DNA of 64,000 bases from Pseudanabaena mucicola FACHB-723 (GTDB lineage Bacteria; Cyanobacteriota; Cyanobacteriia; Pseudanabaenales; Pseudanabaenaceae). A program made the position numbers and the translations under genes. Each line of letters starts with the position of its first letter. Position 1 is the stretch's first letter. Below are positions 25,457 to 34,477 of this stretch, piece after piece. The DNA is taken from the NCBI RefSeq assembly GCF_014696385.1, contig NZ_JACJQB010000008.1:58416-122415 (forward strand), read 5' to 3'. The notes under the pieces are model-generated. The model searched no databases. It saw only the letters and a program-made list of their open reading frames with translations, and had not been told where the DNA came from.

Positions 25457-25957
25457 TGATTTTACCTTTCCTCACATCGCAACAGGCTTTTAGTCTGTAT
25501 TAAATGAAACTATATCAACAATGTTGACAAAAAGTTAAGTGATTACCGACACATTTGTTAAATACTTTCAACATCTGTGTAATATATCCAAAATATTTGC
25601 TGGATTAATTGGGTTAAAATGTCACTGGCAGGGGAACAATGTGCAAACTAACCTTGCAAATTGATTAAGAGAGCTAATAGTGACACCATAGAGTTATATA
25701 ACTACCTAACGACTGTTTCTAAAATAAAGTTAAGTCAGCTCTGAGAAGATAAATGAGATTGTAGAAGTCTCATTTCGATAAGCTGTACCTCTTACAAGTC
25801 TGGACTGTGGTGATCACCGAGATACTAACTTTCGTTGATTTGACGATGTTGCTTTCTGACTGATTTGTAATCTTGTTGTGATGTACTAGATTGCTGCCTT
25901 GTTTCCTCTCGTTTGCTCTAATTTGCTCACCTTTAACCATCGTTTGACCTTCGCCTC
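25457..25957. other. 501-base divergent intergenic region between the porin and RNB-like genes
   Basis: No supported ORF. It should contain the porin promoter at the left side and the RNB-protein promoter at the right side. One operator-like palindrome is listed separately. The remainder is AT-rich without repeats that I can match elsewhere in the window. Confidence 0.4.
25515..25527. promoter_or_regulatory. Operator-like inverted repeat upstream of the porin gene
   Basis: TCAACA-A-TGTTGA is a perfect dyad 59 bases upstream of the porin start, close to where its promoter is expected. No regulator can be named. Confidence 0.3.
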
Positions 25958-28282
25958 ATGGAATTCTCGATTAATCAACTGTTAGACAATTTCTCTGATG
26001 ACAAGCTAGTTACGCCCAAAGCGATCGAAAAAAAACTTGGAATTAGCGATGACAGCAAAAGTGTGCGTCGTCTCCAAGTCGCCCTCGATGCTCTCGAAAA
26101 AATTGGCATTCTCGAAAAAGACAAGGGACGATATCGCCGTATCCAAGAAGAGGGTTTGGTGGAAGGTCGTTTGCGTTGTTCTAGCAAAGGTTTTTGCTTT
26201 GCGATTCAAGATGTTGAAGGTGCTGAGGATATTTATGTGCGCGAAAGTCGCCTGAGCAATGCTTGGAATGGTGATCGCGTTTTAGTACGGGTAACTAAAG
26301 ATGGTGTGCGGAGACGTTCGCCAGAAGGTGAGGTGCGCTTAATTCTAGAGCGTTCTAATCCGACATTGCTATCAACAGTGAAATTAACTGATGATAGTTA
26401 TCGAGCTGTGCCACTGGATGATCGTCTTTTGTTTGAAGTTGAGCTAGTGCCAGACGAAGAAACTCCTGATCTATCGGTCGCAGTTGGCAAACTGGTGCAT
26501 TTGGAAATGGTGAGATTTTCCTTGGGTAATCATTTACCTTTGGGACGAATTTTGCAGGTTTTGGGTGACAACGCGGAATCGACCAATGATATTGATTTGG
26601 TCTGCTGCAAACATAATTTGCCCAGAAGATTTAGTGCTAAGGCTTTAACGGCGGCGGCAAGTTTGCCGAGGGGTGTGCGCAAAGCTGATCTTAAACATCG
26701 TCTCGATTTACGCAAAACCCTGACTGTAAGAATTGGTAATGCGGCAGCTACTTCGATCACAGAAGTGGAAACTGGCTGGGAATTAGGCGTGCATATTCCT
26801 GATGTAGCTACCTATGTAACTGCTGGCTCACCATTGGATTTAGAGGCTCAAAAGCGATTGCGATCGTTTTTCCTTGGTGACACGGTTTTACCAATGTTGC
26901 CTGAAATGAATGTGTTTAACCAGCCAGAATATCTAACGATGTCGGTGCTGATTAAGCTAGATCATCAAGGTAATATGCTTTCTTTTGAAATTCAGCCTTC
27001 GGCTATCTTGGTGAGAGCAAACCTGAGCTATCAGAGAGCGCAACAAATTCTTGATGGGAAGGTGGCGGTTGATGAGGATGCGCCTAGTCAAGAAATTGAT
27101 ACTGAAGTGGAAGCTTTGGTGCATTTAATCGCTAAGGTGGGGGCATTACTGCAAGAGCGGTCTAATGCGATTAGACTGGTCTTGCCACAGATTCCTTCAC
27201 AAGAAGCTGATGAGGGTGTGAGAGGGGTGACGGTTGTACCTGTCTCATTGCCGATTTCTGGCACTGTTACAGAAGTTATGATTCTAGCTAATAAAGCGAT
27301 CGCATCTCATCTGAATTCCCTAGCGATTCCATCAATTTATCTGCGTCAAATTCCTCCCGACCAAGGCAAGGTTGATGACTGGACAAAGCTGCTGGAGAGT
27401 ATGGGGATTAGTTTGCAACTAGAAACTCCTGAGCAAATCCAGATTACTGATTTACATCAAATCTTAGGACAAATTGAGCAGATGGAGCAGGATGCGACTC
27501 GAGACATCCTCAAGTATCTCTTGATGTCTATGTTTAAGACTAATGAGTATGTGATGTCTCCTGCGGTACATTTTGGATTGGGGCTAACTGAGCAGCCCTA
27601 TTTACATGGTGTATTTCCCCAAAATCATTATGCAGATTTGCTAATTCAGCGAATTTTGCATACGGTGTTTGAAGAAGGTCGCGATCGCCGTAGTATCCGC
27701 ATTAAGGATGGGGTTAATCTGCGTAGTTCTAGCGCCCATGGTCAGGTGAATTGGAGTGTACTGCCACCTGAAACTGAGCGTCAGTTAATTGAAGATTTAG
27801 AAACGATTGTGCCGAAGCTAAATCAAGCAGATGCTTTGTACCATCGCTCAATTTCTGACCTTGATGGTTTGCGTAAGGCTGAGTTTATGCGATCGCACAC
27901 AGGTAGTAATTTCTACGGCATCATTACCAGTGTGCAGTCCTATGGCTTTTTCGTAGAAATTGAATCCCTTTTGGTTGAAGGTTTAGTCCATGTCAGCTCC
28001 CTCAAGGATGACTGGTACGAGTTTCCTTTAATCAATGGCAAGGGACGTGCAAGGGCTTCAACTTTGTTGGTGGGTCGCCGTAGTGGTCGTCAATATTGTT
28101 TAGGTGATCGTGTGGAAGTACAGGTCAAGGGCGTTGATTATTATCGTCAACAAATTGACCTTGTGGCTGTGGTGAATGCCGAAGCCGATCGCGATCTAGC
28201 CACTCTGGATGAATCGAACTCTGGGGAATCGGATATCTTAGAAGAGTTCCCCGAAGAAGTTGATGCTGCGATTTTAGAATAA
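25958..28282 (+). CDS. RNase R/II-family protein lacking catalytic aspartates (Zam-like)
   Basis: A 774-residue protein with RNase R order: a winged-helix start (residues 1-62), a cold-shock-like region, an RNB-like domain (about 240-600) and a C-terminal S1 RNA-binding domain (about 645-740, FYGIITSVQSYGFFVEIESLLVEGLVHVSSL). Where active RNB enzymes have IDGEDARDFDDA, this protein has VRIGNAAATSITEV (258-270), so all the metal-binding aspartates are lost. The SPIRRYxDL block is also changed, to GVFPQNHYADL. It is probably RNA-binding without exonuclease activity, as suspected for the Zam (acetazolamide resistance) group of cyanobacteria. The sequence is otherwise intact, so this is not recent decay. 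Confidence 0.82.
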   Translation: MEFSINQLLDNFSDDKLVTPKAIEKKLGISDDSKSVRRLQVALDALEKIGILEKDKGRYRRIQEEGLVEGRLRCSSKGFCFAIQDVEGAEDIYVRESRLSNAWNGDRVLVRVTKDGVRRRSPEGEVRLILERSNPTLLSTVKLTDDSYRAVPLDDRLLFEVELVPDEETPDLSVAVGKLVHLEMVRFSLGNHLPLGRILQVLGDNAESTNDIDLVCCKHNLPRRFSAKALTAAASLPRGVRKADLKHRLDLRKTLTVRIGNAAATSITEVETGWELGVHIPDVATYVTAGSPLDLEAQKRLRSFFLGDTVLPMLPEMNVFNQPEYLTMSVLIKLDHQGNMLSFEIQPSAILVRANLSYQRAQQILDGKVAVDEDAPSQEIDTEVEALVHLIAKVGALLQERSNAIRLVLPQIPSQEADEGVRGVTVVPVSLPISGTVTEVMILANKAIASHLNSLAIPSIYLRQIPPDQGKVDDWTKLLESMGISLQLETPEQIQITDLHQILGQIEQMEQDATRDILKYLLMSMFKTNEYVMSPAVHFGLGLTEQPYLHGVFPQNHYADLLIQRILHTVFEEGRDRRSIRIKDGVNLRSSSAHGQVNWSVLPPETERQLIEDLETIVPKLNQADALYHRSISDLDGLRKAEFMRSHTGSNFYGIITSVQSYGFFVEIESLLVEGLVHVSSLKDDWYEFPLINGKGRARASTLLVGRRSGRQYCLGDRVEVQVKGVDYYRQQIDLVAVVNAEADRDLATLDESNSGESDILEEFPEEVDAAILE

Positions 28283-28328
28283 ATAATCCTACGCTCACCA
28301 TTACTCCTCCTTCACGAGTGTTTTCACC

Positions 28329-30350
28329 ATGTCGCTTTCCCGCCTGTTGGTGACCCTTCTTAACCGTCTTCAGCCATCTGCGGAGACGGTTATGCTTGTT
28401 TCTGCGATCGCAGTTGGTGTGATCAGTGGCACGGGTGTGACCCTATTTCGCAAACTAATTTTGTTTGCCCAAGAAATCTATTGGCATGAATTTGCAATCG
28501 TTTTTAGCGCCAAGTTTCACTGGGCAATTGTTCTCATTCCCATGCTTGGGGCGGTCGTGGTCAGCCTCTTGCGCTTCAAATTAGATCAACTAGAAGTGGG
28601 ATCATCTAACCGTGATTTAGGGCAGTCCTATTCGCAAATTCCTTTAAAAACTGTGGCGGCGGCATTATCGTTAGGTGCAGGAGCTTCGCTCGGTCCAGAA
28701 GGACCAAGCGTGGAGCTAGGTAGCAATATTGGCGCATTACTGGGGCAAACGATGCAATTTTCTAGCGAAAGGATTCGTTTGCTAATTGGTGCAGGCGGAG
28801 CGGCAGGTTTAGCGGCAGGTTTTAATGCGCCGATCGCAGGTGTGTTTTTTGCCCTTGAGGTGTTATTACGCGATTCCTATCGCACCAATAAATCTAGTCC
28901 CAACTCCGATGTCAGCGTCGTCGTTATTGCTTCAGTTATTTCAGCCTTAGTTTCACAAATTAGCTTAGGCGAGAGTCCTGCCTTTAGTTTGCCCGTCTAT
29001 GAAGTGCGAAGTTATTGGGAACTACCACTATATTTGGGCTTAGGGGTACTCGCGAGTGTAGTTGCCCTGCTGTTTACCCGTTCCATCAAACAGGCTAAGC
29101 GATTTTTTGCGGGGGAATGGGCGATCGCCGCATTTATGCAAAAGGTCTCAATGCCGATCAAGTTGTTGATTGGTGGATTTTGTGTAGGCATAATTGCACT
29201 CACCTTTCCAGAAGCGATTGGCATCGGCTATGAAACCGTGGAATCAATTCTGCAAGATACTCCCTTTACGATTCCGTTGCTGACAATTTTGTTGGTGATT
29301 AAGTTACTCTTGACTGCAATTAGCTCCGCTAGTGGCTTTGTGGGCGGCATATTTGCGCCTTCGATTTTTCTAGGAGCAGTGTTAGGCAGTTTATATGGAC
29401 AGGCGATCGCCTATTTTTTACCAGCTTCAATCCCGATCGCAGCCTCACCTGCCTATGCCCTCGTGGGGATGGCGGCGGTACTCGCAGGGACGGTGCGCGC
29501 GCCACTCACATCAGTTTTATTATTATTTGAGATGACTCGCGACTATCGGATTGTGTTGCCATTGATGGCAGCCGTGGGACTATGTGCATGGGTTCTCGAT
29601 CAGAGTGATACCTCGAAGGCGGATCGAATGATCATGCAATGGTCAAATTTACCTGCTGATATTGAGGTGCTAGAAAAAATTAAAATCGCGGAGGTGATGA
29701 CCCTTAACCCTGCATCGGTGAAATATTCAATGCCGTTATTGCAAGCTGCTCAATTTATTACTAGTGGGTACCATCACAGCGCGTTAGTTTTTGATGACAT
29801 TAATCATTTGCAAGGGATTTTAACCACCCAAGATTTAAAGCGATCGCTATCTGCACCCATGGGCGAGCGTTCGATTGAAGACATGACCGTTGAGAATATC
29901 TGTACCCGTGAAGTTCTATATACCTTTGCTGATGAATCCCTTGCAGAAGCCCTGAAACGCATGGCGACTAGAGACTTGCGCCAGATGCCAGTCGTTGATC
30001 GCCATCAGCCAAAGCGAGTAATTGGCATGGTTGATCGGTTGGCGATTACCACAGCCTATAATACGGCACTAACAAAAAGGGCGATCGCTGCTAGAATTAC
30101 AGCGACTAAATCGGTATCACCTGTTCCTGCTGTTGCTGTGATCACCACTAATGGCTCTGGCAATAGCAATAGCAATATCTCTAGTAATATTGCTAATGAC
30201 AGGGAGAATGATCAGAACAATAATTTAGATAGTAATTTAGACAGTTTAAATAATTTAAACAGTCCTCTAAGTAATACTCTAGATAGCAATTCAAGTAACA
30301 ACTTAAACAGAGAGTCGGATATTCATAGTTCTGAGGCGATTTCCTCCTAA
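28329..30350 (+). CDS. ClC-family chloride transporter with CBS domains and Asn-rich tail
   Basis: A 673-residue protein. The ClC membrane domain (about 18-440) has GAGASLGPEGPSVELGSNIG (GxEGP motif with the gating glutamate kept, as in exchangers) and GFVGGIFAPSIFLGAVLGSLYG. Two CBS domains follow (about 455-505 and 515-572, with IEVLEKIKIAEVMTLNP and RQMPVVDRHQPKRVIGMVDR), which often sense adenine nucleotides. Residues about 605-673 are a low-complexity Asn/Ser/Asp tail. It is probably a chloride/proton exchanger of the plasma or thylakoid membrane. Two GUN4-half signalling genes follow at short spacing and may be co-transcribed. Confidence 0.92.
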   Translation: MSLSRLLVTLLNRLQPSAETVMLVSAIAVGVISGTGVTLFRKLILFAQEIYWHEFAIVFSAKFHWAIVLIPMLGAVVVSLLRFKLDQLEVGSSNRDLGQSYSQIPLKTVAAALSLGAGASLGPEGPSVELGSNIGALLGQTMQFSSERIRLLIGAGGAAGLAAGFNAPIAGVFFALEVLLRDSYRTNKSSPNSDVSVVVIASVISALVSQISLGESPAFSLPVYEVRSYWELPLYLGLGVLASVVALLFTRSIKQAKRFFAGEWAIAAFMQKVSMPIKLLIGGFCVGIIALTFPEAIGIGYETVESILQDTPFTIPLLTILLVIKLLLTAISSASGFVGGIFAPSIFLGAVLGSLYGQAIAYFLPASIPIAASPAYALVGMAAVLAGTVRAPLTSVLLLFEMTRDYRIVLPLMAAVGLCAWVLDQSDTSKADRMIMQWSNLPADIEVLEKIKIAEVMTLNPASVKYSMPLLQAAQFITSGYHHSALVFDDINHLQGILTTQDLKRSLSAPMGERSIEDMTVENICTREVLYTFADESLAEALKRMATRDLRQMPVVDRHQPKRVIGMVDRLAITTAYNTALTKRAIAARITATKSVSPVPAVAVITTNGSGNSNSNISSNIANDRENDQNNNLDSNLDSLNNLNSPLSNTLDSNSSNNLNRESDIHSSEAISS

Positions 30351-30404
30351 AATTTAGACAGGAATTGTCTTACATATCTGGCAAATAGCCCAAACAAGGA
30401 TGTC

Positions 30405-31001
30405 ATGGATAGCGAAGAAATACTAATTGAGTTTGTAGGAAATGATGATCACGCCAATGGTGGATCGGTTAAGACAATCAACACCACTAAGATCAAGGAC
30501 AGCATTCAAAGGATTGCTAACTTAGTGCAGCAACTCGCCACTGACGATGCTCCTAGTCATGCCAATGGGCTAGCCTTAGATGAAGTTGAAATTGAGATCA
30601 AGCTCACTGATACGGGTGAAGCAATTTTATTAGGAGATGGACAAAGTAAGGGGGCGATAACTTTACGGTTCCGTCGTCCTAGTGTTGCTGTAGCTGCAAT
30701 TGAACAAAAGGCGGTAGCCGCAAGTGCATCTAAGTCCTTAGTTTCGAGTACGGGTGTTGACTACACAACACTGCAAACTTTGTTAGCCAGTGGTAAATGG
30801 CAAGAAGCGAACCAAGAAACATGGAATGTAATGTGTCGGGCAGCGCATAAAAACCTCGGCTCAGTGATGACTGCTGAGGAGATTAAGCAAATTTCCTGTG
30901 ATGATCTACGGATGATTGACGATTTGTGGAGGCAATATAGCCAAGGACGTTATGGCTTTAGCGCCCAAAATCAGGTCTATATGTCATCAATTTTAGAATA
31001 A
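30405..31001 (+). CDS. Trypco1-like domain fused to the N-terminal half of a GUN4 domain
   Basis: A 198-residue protein. Residues 5-92 (ILIEFVGNDD, DSIQRIANLVQQLA, LDEVEIEIKLTDTGEAI, AITLRFRRP) resemble the trypsin-co-occurring domain 1 (CU044_2847) family. A 25-residue Ala/Ser linker follows. Residues 119-195 are the first half of a GUN4 domain: DYTTLQTLLASGKWQEANQETW, DDLRMIDDLWRQYSQGRYGFSAQNQVYMS. The protein stops there. The second half (the GWR...GHFPT part) is missing here but present in the next gene. GUN4 normally binds protoporphyrin and Mg-protoporphyrin. It lies 54 bases after the ClC gene and 71 bases before its complement gene. Confidence 0.8.
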   Translation: MDSEEILIEFVGNDDHANGGSVKTINTTKIKDSIQRIANLVQQLATDDAPSHANGLALDEVEIEIKLTDTGEAILLGDGQSKGAITLRFRRPSVAVAAIEQKAVAASASKSLVSSTGVDYTTLQTLLASGKWQEANQETWNVMCRAAHKNLGSVMTAEEIKQISCDDLRMIDDLWRQYSQGRYGFSAQNQVYMSSILE

Positions 31002-31072
31002 ATGTTAGAGCAACTAAGTCATCAATCAGTCATCAATTTGTTAAGTAATCTTAGGTATTAGGGGTTAGTGTC

Positions 31073-32206
31073 ATGGATCAGGATAAGCAAAAGCAGATTA
31101 CAGGTTACTTTATTGAGGAGGCTAAGGAACATCTCCAGACAATTGAATCAGGGCTGCTGAATTTGCAATCACTGATGGGGGATGCTGAGGCAATCAATGA
31201 AATATTTCGGGCAGCTCACTCGATCAAGGGTGGGGCAGCAATGTTGGGCTTTAGTAGCATTCAACACATTGCCCATAATTTTGAAGATTATTTCAAGGTA
31301 ATTCGCGAAAATAATAATTTCAAAGTTGATCAGGATTTACAAACGCTATTTTTACAGGCTTTTGACAAGTTACAGGAGCTAGTTGAGCATCTGCAAAGCC
31401 CCTATGGATTGACTAAGGATGTTGTTGATGGGGTGATGGCTGGTTCTGATCAGATTTTTGCAAATCTCAAGGTACATTTACAGGATTTGGTGGCGGGCAA
31501 AGTACCCACTAGTGCAACTGCTGCGACTGCGCCCAAGAATGATACTCGCGAGATGTTGACAGTATTTCAGTCTGAGGTTCCACTGAAGCTGCGAAGTATG
31601 TTGGAGCTGTTTAAACAACCCGATAGTCCTCGCAGTCGGCAAGGTTTAGGGGAAATCTGCACACAGTTAAAGGGGATTGGCAACCGATTTGGTTTAGATC
31701 CTTGGTTGGTGTTGATTGATGCTGTCCAAGCTGCTGTCACCAATCCTAATAATCAATTCCGTACTCTTGCCCCAGTTTTAATCAAAGAAGTAAAGCAAGC
31801 GCAGGAACAGGTTTTAGCGCAAAAGGCTGATCAGATTAAAGTATCTAACCAATTGCTACAGTTACTCCCTGCCGATTTATTGCCTCCTGTGCAAACGGAT
31901 ATTACAGGCTTTGAGGCGATGGCTGATAATACTTCCGCCGACGAGGTAAGTAAGATCTTTGGTGCTGTGATCGAAGAAGATAAGGCGATGAAGGGCTGGC
32001 AAACTTTTTGCGATCGCATTGGGTGGCGACACAATGGTACTTGGATTGCATCCAATGCTGTGCCGTCTGACCATGAACCCGATGGACATTTCCCAACTCC
32101 TATGTGGTTGGCGGGTTGGCATCAGTCTAAGGACTCAAAAGCAAAGGAGTTTCAAGCGCAGTATGCGTCTTTATTAGCCAAAATTGCTAACTGTAATATT
32201 AATTAG
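31073..32206 (+). CDS. HPt phosphotransfer protein with the C-terminal half of a GUN4 domain
   Basis: A 377-residue protein. Residues about 10-118 form an HPt domain (FIEEAKEHLQTIESGLLNLQ) with the phosphoacceptor H49 in FRAAHSIKGGAAMLGF. A helical middle region (about 155-270) is not recognised. Residues about 290-342 match the second half of GUN4: SKIFGAVIEED, then WQTFCDRIGWRHNGTWI and PDGHFPT, the usual WxxFGDRVGWR...GHLPT. No first half is present in this protein; it is in the preceding gene. Phosphorelay input joined to a tetrapyrrole-type sensor is plausible. A perfect hairpin terminator follows. Confidence 0.8.
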   Translation: MDQDKQKQITGYFIEEAKEHLQTIESGLLNLQSLMGDAEAINEIFRAAHSIKGGAAMLGFSSIQHIAHNFEDYFKVIRENNNFKVDQDLQTLFLQAFDKLQELVEHLQSPYGLTKDVVDGVMAGSDQIFANLKVHLQDLVAGKVPTSATAATAPKNDTREMLTVFQSEVPLKLRSMLELFKQPDSPRSRQGLGEICTQLKGIGNRFGLDPWLVLIDAVQAAVTNPNNQFRTLAPVLIKEVKQAQEQVLAQKADQIKVSNQLLQLLPADLLPPVQTDITGFEAMADNTSADEVSKIFGAVIEEDKAMKGWQTFCDRIGWRHNGTWIASNAVPSDHEPDGHFPTPMWLAGWHQSKDSKAKEFQAQYASLLAKIANCNIN

Positions 32207-32280
32207 ATTTATAGGATTTTCTCATTTTTGGTAGAGAAATTCTATATATTGCTTGATTAAAAATTGCTATATCAATCCGT

Positions 32281-32329
32281 AATCAAAACAAAAGAAAACC
32301 CGCTTTGCGGGTTTTCTTTTGTTTTGATT
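32281..32329 (+). terminator. Strong terminator after the HPt/GUN4 gene
   Basis: Perfect 23-base arms (AATCAAAACAAAAGAAAACCCGC and its complement) with a TTT loop; the right arm is T-rich. Confidence 0.85.
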
Positions 32330-32402
32330 AGATCGCAAAGCACTATATCTTAAATGTAGCCAATATATTATTTGACGGCGTTTACTTTGTGGAGGTGTTT
32401 GG

Positions 32403-34367
32403 ATGCGGAGTTTGTTTGCCACACTTTTAGCGATTGCTGCAAGTACATCTGTACCTGCGATCGCAAATTCTTCTAACCTAACTGATAATTTATTGGCATC
32501 TCGTCGAGAATCAAGGCTAAGTGTTGTGTCTCAACAGCAACAGGTCAAGAGTCTTAATGCTGCTAGTCCCCATCAATTTGCAGCTCGCTCCTTAAAGATG
32601 GTCAAACACCTTCCTGCTAGTACGATCGGCGTGATGATTCTAGATGTTGATCCGCAGTCATGGCAACTATCAGCAGATGCACCACCAATCGATCCAGTTT
32701 TGGGGCTTGATAAGTTATTTGGTCTTTTGGCAGGAGATCCGCAAATCTCGATCGCAAAATATGTACAGCCTTGGCTGGGTAAAGAAATGGCGATCGCATT
32801 TTTGAGTAACCCTAACCAACAGACAGAAATTATGTTTGTTGGCTTAGCACCGATTACCAATACCAAAAGTTTTGATGATTTCCTAACTAAGCTCCAAGAA
32901 TCCGAGCTACCGCAGCCAACTGAAACTCTATACAAAAACGTCAAAATTTTAGAATGGCAATTGCAGTCAGAGGAGGGGGAATCTGATGACAAGCCAGTTA
33001 TCTCGCAGTTAGCCAAATCACAGATTTCTCAACTCCGCACCAAGCAAAATGTGGGGCAAAATATGGATGAGGATCTGCCAGAGGAGGATCAAGAAATGGA
33101 AGAATTTCAGCCACCTATGCCAGACTTTACTCCCAAAAAATTTGCGATCGCAAATTTACCCAGTGGTATGGCGGTGATTGCCTCCGATCGCCAAGCAATT
33201 GAGCAGATGATTGATGTCAATGAGTCTCAGTCACTCGCAACACACCCGCTCTTTTTGCGATCGGTCAATAATCCGCGTTGGAATCAATCCTTGTTGGCGG
33301 GCTATGGTGATTTTCAGTCCTTAGCCGAATTTTATAAGTCCTTGGCAGAGGACTTACCCGAAACTTCCGAAATTCCCGGATTTAGCCGTGCTGAATATTT
33401 ACAAGGATTGGAAACAACCCTCGCCCAATACAGCAGCTTCGATTTATTTACATGGCTAACTCCCAAGGGACTTCGCAGCCAAAGTAATAGTTATTTCTCA
33501 TCGGTGCGCCCACCCTTGCCAAAAGACAATGAAAATCGCGATCGATTGTTGTCCTATTTACCTCCTAATGTCTATGGAGCGATTACCAGTCGTAATCTGA
33601 ACCGCCAGTGGCAATGGTTTGTCGAAGAGTCAAAAATTCAACCTTCCTACAAAATCTTTACCGAAGGCTTACGGATGGTTGTGCCGTTGATGTTTGGCTT
33701 TGGGGTTGACATTGATATTGAGAAAGATATTATTTCGTGGATGGATGGGGAATATGCGTTTGTTGTCTTTCCCAGTGAAAACTCTCCTTTAAAAGAAGTT
33801 GGCACGGACGTAACGGCGGGGATGCTAATTCGCACATCTAAGCCTGAAGCCGCTAATGCGGCGCTTGCCAAGTTAAATAACTTTGTCACCAGTTTGAAAT
33901 CGGAAGGGCTGCAAATTAAAAAGCGTCAAGTTGGTACGACTTTACTTACTAGTTTTGAGTTTCCCGATGAGCAAGTTCGTGGCAAGACTCAGAGCATTTT
34001 TGCCTATGGCTGGCGCGATCGCCAAACTTTGCTGCTGACATTGGGTTCTAGCACTGCCGCAGATTTTAGCCCGACTCCAAAACCATCACTGGCTCAGTCA
34101 GAAATGTTTCGCGATGCAATTGCCGACATGCCCCAACCAAACTTTGGTTATTTCTATCTGAATGCCAATGCGATCGCAAAACAAGGTGTGGGCTTGCTAA
34201 TGCTCACAGGTGTAATTCCCTTTCCTGATGTGTCTAGTGAATCGGATCAACCCCAGCTGCCCCCACCTGTTCAAAAGGCAATTGATATGTTAGGTGGTGC
34301 TGTGTTTGTCTATTCAGAAACTAGCGATCGTTTTCAAGCCGATTTCTTTTTGGGACTAAACCCCTAA
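32403..34367 (+). CDS. DUF3352-family exported protein
   Basis: A 654-residue protein with an N-terminal signal peptide (MRSLFATLLAIAASTSVPAIA). Family-like patterns include AARSLKMVKHLPASTIGVMIL, WLGKEMAIAFL, FMFVGLAPITNTKSFDDFL and YAFVVFPSE. A Glu/Asp-rich loop (about 215-240, EDLPEEDQEMEEF) is inserted. DUF3352 proteins are widespread in cyanobacteria and of unknown function, probably periplasmic or lumenal. GGAGG at 32391-32395 is spaced 7 bases from the ATG. A shorter relative is encoded at 44410-46038. Confidence 0.82.
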   Translation: MRSLFATLLAIAASTSVPAIANSSNLTDNLLASRRESRLSVVSQQQQVKSLNAASPHQFAARSLKMVKHLPASTIGVMILDVDPQSWQLSADAPPIDPVLGLDKLFGLLAGDPQISIAKYVQPWLGKEMAIAFLSNPNQQTEIMFVGLAPITNTKSFDDFLTKLQESELPQPTETLYKNVKILEWQLQSEEGESDDKPVISQLAKSQISQLRTKQNVGQNMDEDLPEEDQEMEEFQPPMPDFTPKKFAIANLPSGMAVIASDRQAIEQMIDVNESQSLATHPLFLRSVNNPRWNQSLLAGYGDFQSLAEFYKSLAEDLPETSEIPGFSRAEYLQGLETTLAQYSSFDLFTWLTPKGLRSQSNSYFSSVRPPLPKDNENRDRLLSYLPPNVYGAITSRNLNRQWQWFVEESKIQPSYKIFTEGLRMVVPLMFGFGVDIDIEKDIISWMDGEYAFVVFPSENSPLKEVGTDVTAGMLIRTSKPEAANAALAKLNNFVTSLKSEGLQIKKRQVGTTLLTSFEFPDEQVRGKTQSIFAYGWRDRQTLLLTLGSSTAADFSPTPKPSLAQSEMFRDAIADMPQPNFGYFYLNANAIAKQGVGLLMLTGVIPFPDVSSESDQPQLPPPVQKAIDMLGGAVFVYSETSDRFQADFFLGLNP

Positions 34368-34381
34368 ACTCTTTAGACGAG

Positions 34382-34400
34382 GGCAGCGCGAAGCGCTGCC
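34382..34400 (+). terminator. Hairpin after the DUF3352 gene
   Basis: GGCAGCGC-GAA-GCGCTGCC is a perfect 8-bp stem 15 bases after the stop. It lacks a T-run, so termination strength is doubtful. Confidence 0.45.
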
Positions 34401-34477
34401 ACTCACCTTCTTGGATTGCTTAGCACTCGCATAGGATATTATGGGGTGAGCTGTAAGTAAGTTTAGGAGTGTTAATT

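Noticed and set aside
32573..33016. A 147-codon minus-strand ORF inside the DUF3352 gene
   Set aside because: Antisense shadow; no ribosome site and no recognisable domain.
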